Positions 60,414 through 64,000 of a DNA stretch of 64,000 nt are shown in pieces. Below the pieces are notes generated by a model. It saw nothing but the letters and a program-made list of their open reading frames with translations. It was not told the DNA's origin and did no database searches. This DNA is from Phoronis australis (Eukaryota > Phoronida > Phoronidae), in NCBI GenBank assembly GCA_002633005.1, contig NMRA01000520.1:223111-287110 (forward strand). The letters are read 5' to 3'. The number at the start of each line of letters is the position of its first letter. Position 1 is the stretch's first letter. Made by a program: the position numbers and the translations under genes.

Positions 60414-60456
60414 CACGACGTTTTGGTCGGTTTATTCTCCGGCCATCATCAGGTGT
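60414..60456 (-). ncRNA. hammerhead ribozyme motif in left short element (altered)
   Basis: On the minus strand: CAC, CTGATGA, T, GGCCGG..CCGACC, then AAAAC instead of GAAAC, GTC, GTG. Stem I CAC/GTG, stem III palindrome ACGT, predicted site GTC. The core G12 position is A, which should abolish activity. Confidence 0.55.
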
Positions 60457-60580
60457 TCCTGCGTTCTTAGAAGAGCGAGCACGGATAATGTGGTACACTC
60501 ATCATGGTGTGATTTTTGATTATATATTGTCCGAGAAGGAATTTGAACCCACGACTTTTGAAACCACAGATTTATTTAAG

Positions 60581-60666
60581 TCCGACTCCATGGTGTAATG
60601 GTTAAAGGTGCTGGACTCAAATATACCTGTAGTTTGAGAAGTCGTGGGTTCAAATCCTTCCTTAGA
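60581..60666 (+). tRNA. tRNA-like head of short retroelement (not a working tRNA)
   Basis: TCCATGGTGTAATGGTTAAA resembles the 5' half of tRNA-Gln type sequences (A box), CTGGACTC the anticodon stem region, and GGGTTCAAATCC is a clear B box. The left mirrored copy ends CTCGGAC, which would pair with the 5' GTCCGA as an acceptor stem; in this copy it has mutated to TTAGAC. An RNA polymerase III promoter is likely. Confidence 0.5.
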
Positions 60667-60739
60667 CAATACATAATCAAAAAATCACACCATGATGAGT
60701 GTACCATATATCCGTGCTCGTTCTTCTAAGAACGCAAGA

Positions 60740-60785
60740 ACACCTGACGATGGCCGGAGCATAGCCCGACCGAAACATCATGACA
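60740..60785 (+). ncRNA. hammerhead ribozyme motif in right short element (altered)
   Basis: CAC, CTGACGA (60744-60750), T, GGCCGG..CCGACC, GAAAC, ATC, ATG. The core boxes are intact, but stem III reads ACAT (the mirrored copy has ACGT) and the stem I partner is ATG instead of GTG, so folding is weakened. Confidence 0.55.
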
Positions 60786-60848
60786 ATGTAAATAGACAAG
60801 TGGTCGGTGTAAATAGATCAAGAGATTTTAATAAAAGTTGTAAGACGC

Positions 60849-62110
60849 CACCACCTCAGAGCGTAATTAACACCGAATAATAACAAAGCAACCGGACTAA
60901 GCGTACATTGTACGGCAAGGAATTCCCATGAAGCTTTTAATAGCATTCGTGGTAAAACTTCGACATCTTCTGTTGGAAATGATAAATAGCACAAATATGT
61001 ATAAATTGCTCAATCTCGCCACAGGTTCATGTAAAATTGAGGCCTGAAACTGACGAAGTTGGAAAGTAAAAATTGTTAATCGCACTTTTCGTGGCAACTT
61101 GTAACATCAAAGTGTAGGCCTAGGTCGAAATGGTGGAGTTGGGAACACTGGAAGAGGCATCAGAATTAAAAAAATTGAACAGATGTCTTGTATACTGTAT
61201 CTACTTGTACATGCAGTATTAGGTTTTATCTGATGCGATTCTGACGTGTTGTAGAGTGGCAACAGCATTACCTAATTACAGTATACAGCATCGCCAGTGT
61301 GCTTTTGCCGTGCTATGCATCCTATACCACGAGGGTTCTTTACGACTATGGGAATAATGCATGGGTGCACCAGGGGGGGGGGTGGGGGACTCGAACTAGC
61401 CCCCCAATTTGGCGAATTGGGCAAAAAGGTCCGCCTCAGTGAAACAAAAAGTTCGAATAAACGAGACAATAGTTTCGAAGTACTCACATGGTGGGTTGTT
61501 TATTACGATTTTAGCTTAATGTAATGAGTCACCCAGTCGAATTAATTATCGACTTTTTCTTTTAGCGAACCTTTCTTAATTCAATTTGACAGCTCGTCAC
61601 CTTTGATACACCGCAGCGTTCCTTTAAATAATTAAGGGGTTAAAATGATGAACCCTAACTCTAATCAATTATAGTCTTTTGAAATTTTTGGCGAGAGAAG
61701 AGACATTGTATTCATGAGTATGCGATTCATTCATCATACAGAACATTGACACCAAAACAAATTTTTATTGACAAGTCACTTAGCAACAATATTGAAAGTT
61801 CAGCCGAGCACAGGGGGGGTAATGTTTTCCAGCATATTTGTGAGGGGTGAAGATCTTTTTGTCCGCGTACAGATTTGCAATTGTTGTTTCAGTTTTAGTA
61901 ATTAATTGTGAAGTTCTGTTGACGCAGTGGTCTCGTGGGGCTTGGTTTTTTCTTTTTTTTTCCACATTTCCTCTGCGAGGTGCACTTCCTGTGTTCTGCG
62001 TCGTCACACCCTGGATAAAGAATACGATTTGGACTCACCCTGTAACTGGATTTAAATGAGGTATAAGTATTTCCAATGACTGAGCTGCATGGTCTTTTAT
62101 TTCGAAAGAG
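60849..62110. other. intergenic, no gene recognised
   Basis: Short chance frames only. It includes a G-rich tract near 61371-61389. Confidence 0.5.
61371..61389 (+). repeat. G-rich tract
   Basis: Nine or more G, then T, then five G; it could form a G-quadruplex only if further G runs nearby contribute. Frames through it encode glycine or proline runs and are not genes. Confidence 0.6.
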
Positions 62111-63278
62111 ATGGCTAAATCATTGCGTGTTGCATTGGGCGCCTGTCTCTTCTTTGCTTGGCGCATAGTGGAGAGTGGTGAGTATCCTGTTTTCAAGAAC
62201 ACAAATGGAGCTTGGAACACATTGGCTGCCTTTAATTGAAGTCGGCGCTACCGCTGGGTCAGCCAGCTAAGACATCCAACAATTTTTTAAAGGAGATACA
62301 TATGTCAAATTTCATGTAGCTCAAAAAATTAAGTTTTTATTGTTATTGAAGGTTTTCTTGATTGGGCTTGTCTTCTAAAAAGGCTCGCGATATCTCATCA
62401 TATTACGTACAGAGATTACATGTTTATCGATAGTATTGCGTCACAATAATGAGCTCGGTGGTACATGTATACCTGAAATAATGTTTGGAAACGATCTCGT
62501 CAAATTTTTCAAACTACCGAGGACACAGTCATCATGATGGATTTCATGATTCTGTGATAGAAATGTTTAGTCTCCTGGACCACTTCTGTTTAAGTTTCCT
62601 AGTTTAATATCCAATATGGAAAACGAGGTAGATAGGGGCCACGAAACATGAATATGAAACCCTAGTCAAAGGAGTTCCAGAAGGTCTCATTTTTGTGGTG
62701 CCAAAGATATTTACCTCCAATTGATAAAATAACAGTAATCCAGTCAATTATTTTCTCTGAGTTCGTTCACCTGTTTGTTGCGTTAACCGTCCCACCGCGT
62801 CCAGGCATTTTCATATTTCCAATTGAAAGTGATTGTAAATATCTTTTTCATTCAGTGTCCTCTTTGACTGTTGATTTGTGGATTGGCATGCATAGGCGTA
62901 CCTGTGTGTGCGATTCCATTCTTTTAAATTCAGTACACGCCAACGGTAAGTTCCCTTTGGGCAGTCTTTCGTCGTCGCTCAAAAACCAGACATTTAACTA
63001 CCGTGTTTTCTTGCTCTGAGGAGCACCGACGGGCATGTTCACATTATTAGGAACAGTACAGGGTCTAGACCTAATAAAAATTTTGGTAAATGAAGAAAGC
63101 CTTCTCTTGTCATTGCCAATGGAGCACAGCCTCAAATACTTCATACGGGCAACAAACTTGATGGAAAAGATTTCCAAGGTTATATGTCCACCACGGCCAA
63201 CCCGCGATCGATGTCGCCTGGAAGACGGTCGAGAACGAGACCTTGCACCAAAAATGGGAGACGACGGTGACGTACCTG
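62111..63278 (+). CDS. candidate 5' exons of a secreted-protein gene (tentative)
   Basis: Three phase-1 exons can be chained. 62111-62177 encodes MAKSLRVALGACLFFAWRIV plus ES, a plausible signal peptide with donor GTGAGT. 62856-62945 has acceptor TTTCATTCAG and donor GTAAGT and encodes SSLTVDLWIGMHRRTCVCDS and onward. 63057-63278 (acceptor GGAACAG, donor GTGAGT) ends KMGDDGDVPG. All exon lengths keep phase and the three donors are good, as expected for an extracellular protein. No domain is recognised, the third acceptor is weak, and there is no homology support, so this could be chance. Confidence 0.25.
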
Positions 63279-63944
63279 GTGAGTTTAAGTGTTATTTTTT
63301 TCTTAAATAGAGGCTACTTTGATACCACTGCGGCACACAGAAAACCGTCAGAGTGTAGCTTTTGTCGTGGATCTGAAATAACAATTGGCTTTTGCTTATT
63401 ATAAAATAAAGAGCTCAGAAAGCATTGACTTCCGGTAAAATGCCTTGCGCCTCGTAAAATCGACAATTTCTACTTGTTTTTAGCAATTCCAGGGTTCTTA
63501 AGCAGACACGTGTGACGTGTATAGTTTAATCGTCCTTGGTGACACGTTTGTTAGATATGATTTGTGAAACAATTGGAGATATTTACCAATGCAAGCAGGT
63601 CCTTGTGCGAGACGGCGATCGGGAACGAAGTCGATACTTCTTTATGGCGATCATAAACACAAAAAAGCGATTGTGAACGCACATTTTTTCTCTGCATTGG
63701 AATGAATAGTCGTCCAAGTTACGGTATTATGTCTATAATTCTAGAATAATACGGACCCTAAGTTAGTTTATGGGTTCATTATTAATTATATTTCATCGTT
63801 TGTTTCATGATTTCTTTGTGAGATTTAGCCTAACAAACATAACTGAATGTTTTCAGTTGACCTGTAGCCACATGACGAGTCCTTCAGGGAGTTAACGTAC
63901 ACGCCTTCAAAACGAGTATTACCACTGCTGCATGTCACAAAGGA

Positions 63945-63948
<4 letters not shown>

Positions 63949-64000
<52 letters not shown>
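63949..64000 (+). repeat. (GT)n microsatellite at window end
   Basis: TGTGTATG followed by uninterrupted GT repeats to the last base; it continues beyond the window. Confidence 0.98.

Larger units (their letters stand above)
60356..60848. mobile_element. head-to-head pair of tRNA-headed, hammerhead-bearing short retroelements
   Basis: Two oppositely oriented copies of one short element. The right copy (+, about 60581-60848) reads: tRNA-like head, linker with TCACACCATGATGAGTGTAC, hammerhead motif, then GGTCGGTGTAAATAGATCAA and AGAGATTTTAATAAAAGTTGT. The left copy (-, about 60570-60356) shows the same order but keeps only the 3' half of the tRNA-like head. The arms match over about 200 bp. 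There is no protein coding, so it is non-autonomous. The hammerhead resembles those of Penelope-like elements, suggesting those as partners. Confidence 0.7.

Overview
The window is eukaryotic nuclear DNA from an invertebrate, probably marine. It is AT-rich, genes are split by GT/AG introns of 0.1 to 7.6 kb, and repeats are dense: Penelope-like, LINE, tRNA-derived, foldback and TIR elements. The palindromes ACATGT and TACATGTA recur throughout. I lean towards an anthozoan cnidarian, or another deep metazoan with a similar repeat load. This rests on general impressions of repeat content and is not proven by any single marker. Two assembly gaps (9874-10688 and 37024-37957) fall inside repeats.

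The main gene content is a tandem pair of CLCA genes (calcium-activated chloride channel regulator family) on the + strand. Gene 1 enters from the left: its last six exons (163-4509) encode the beta-sandwich and FN3-like C-terminal half, a membrane segment and a short cytoplasmic tail. Gene 2 is complete. I assembled 15 coding exons between 22485 and 53505, all phase-compatible, giving a 953-residue protein. It has a signal peptide, a CLCA metallohydrolase-like domain with HEFAH, a VWA domain with a full MIDAS set (DISGS, T, D), C-terminal beta domains and a C-terminal membrane helix. The two paralogues align exon by exon but differ at two intron positions.

The 18 kb between the CLCA genes holds a 3.6 kb head-to-head inverted dimer of a Penelope-like retroelement (7239-10847, RT plus GIY-YIG). 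The dimer is flanked by a 15-bp direct repeat and carries hammerhead-ribozyme motifs at both ends. The same interval holds a minus-strand ORF (17630-18208) that is clearly the NAD-binding domain of glycerol-3-phosphate dehydrogenase, with the active-site positions lost.

The introns of gene 2 hold most of the other mobile elements: a 454-bp foldback element with 5-bp target duplication, a lone hammerhead motif, a tRNA-like sequence, a TIR element broken by a gap, and a roughly 2.8 kb DNA-transposon-like element with long inverted repeats around a decayed ORF. Downstream of gene 2 (53506-64000) lie a decayed LINE on the minus strand, a second foldback copy, and a head-to-head pair of short elements that combine a tRNA-like head with a hammerhead motif. 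Last come a weak candidate for the 5' exons of a secreted-protein gene and a terminal (GT)n run.

The most interesting structural signal is the repeated link between hammerhead ribozymes and inverted-dimer retroelements: five motifs in at least three sequence families, all sharing an extra U after the CUGANGA box. One family appears to be a tRNA-headed SINE-like element that may depend on Penelope-type machinery.
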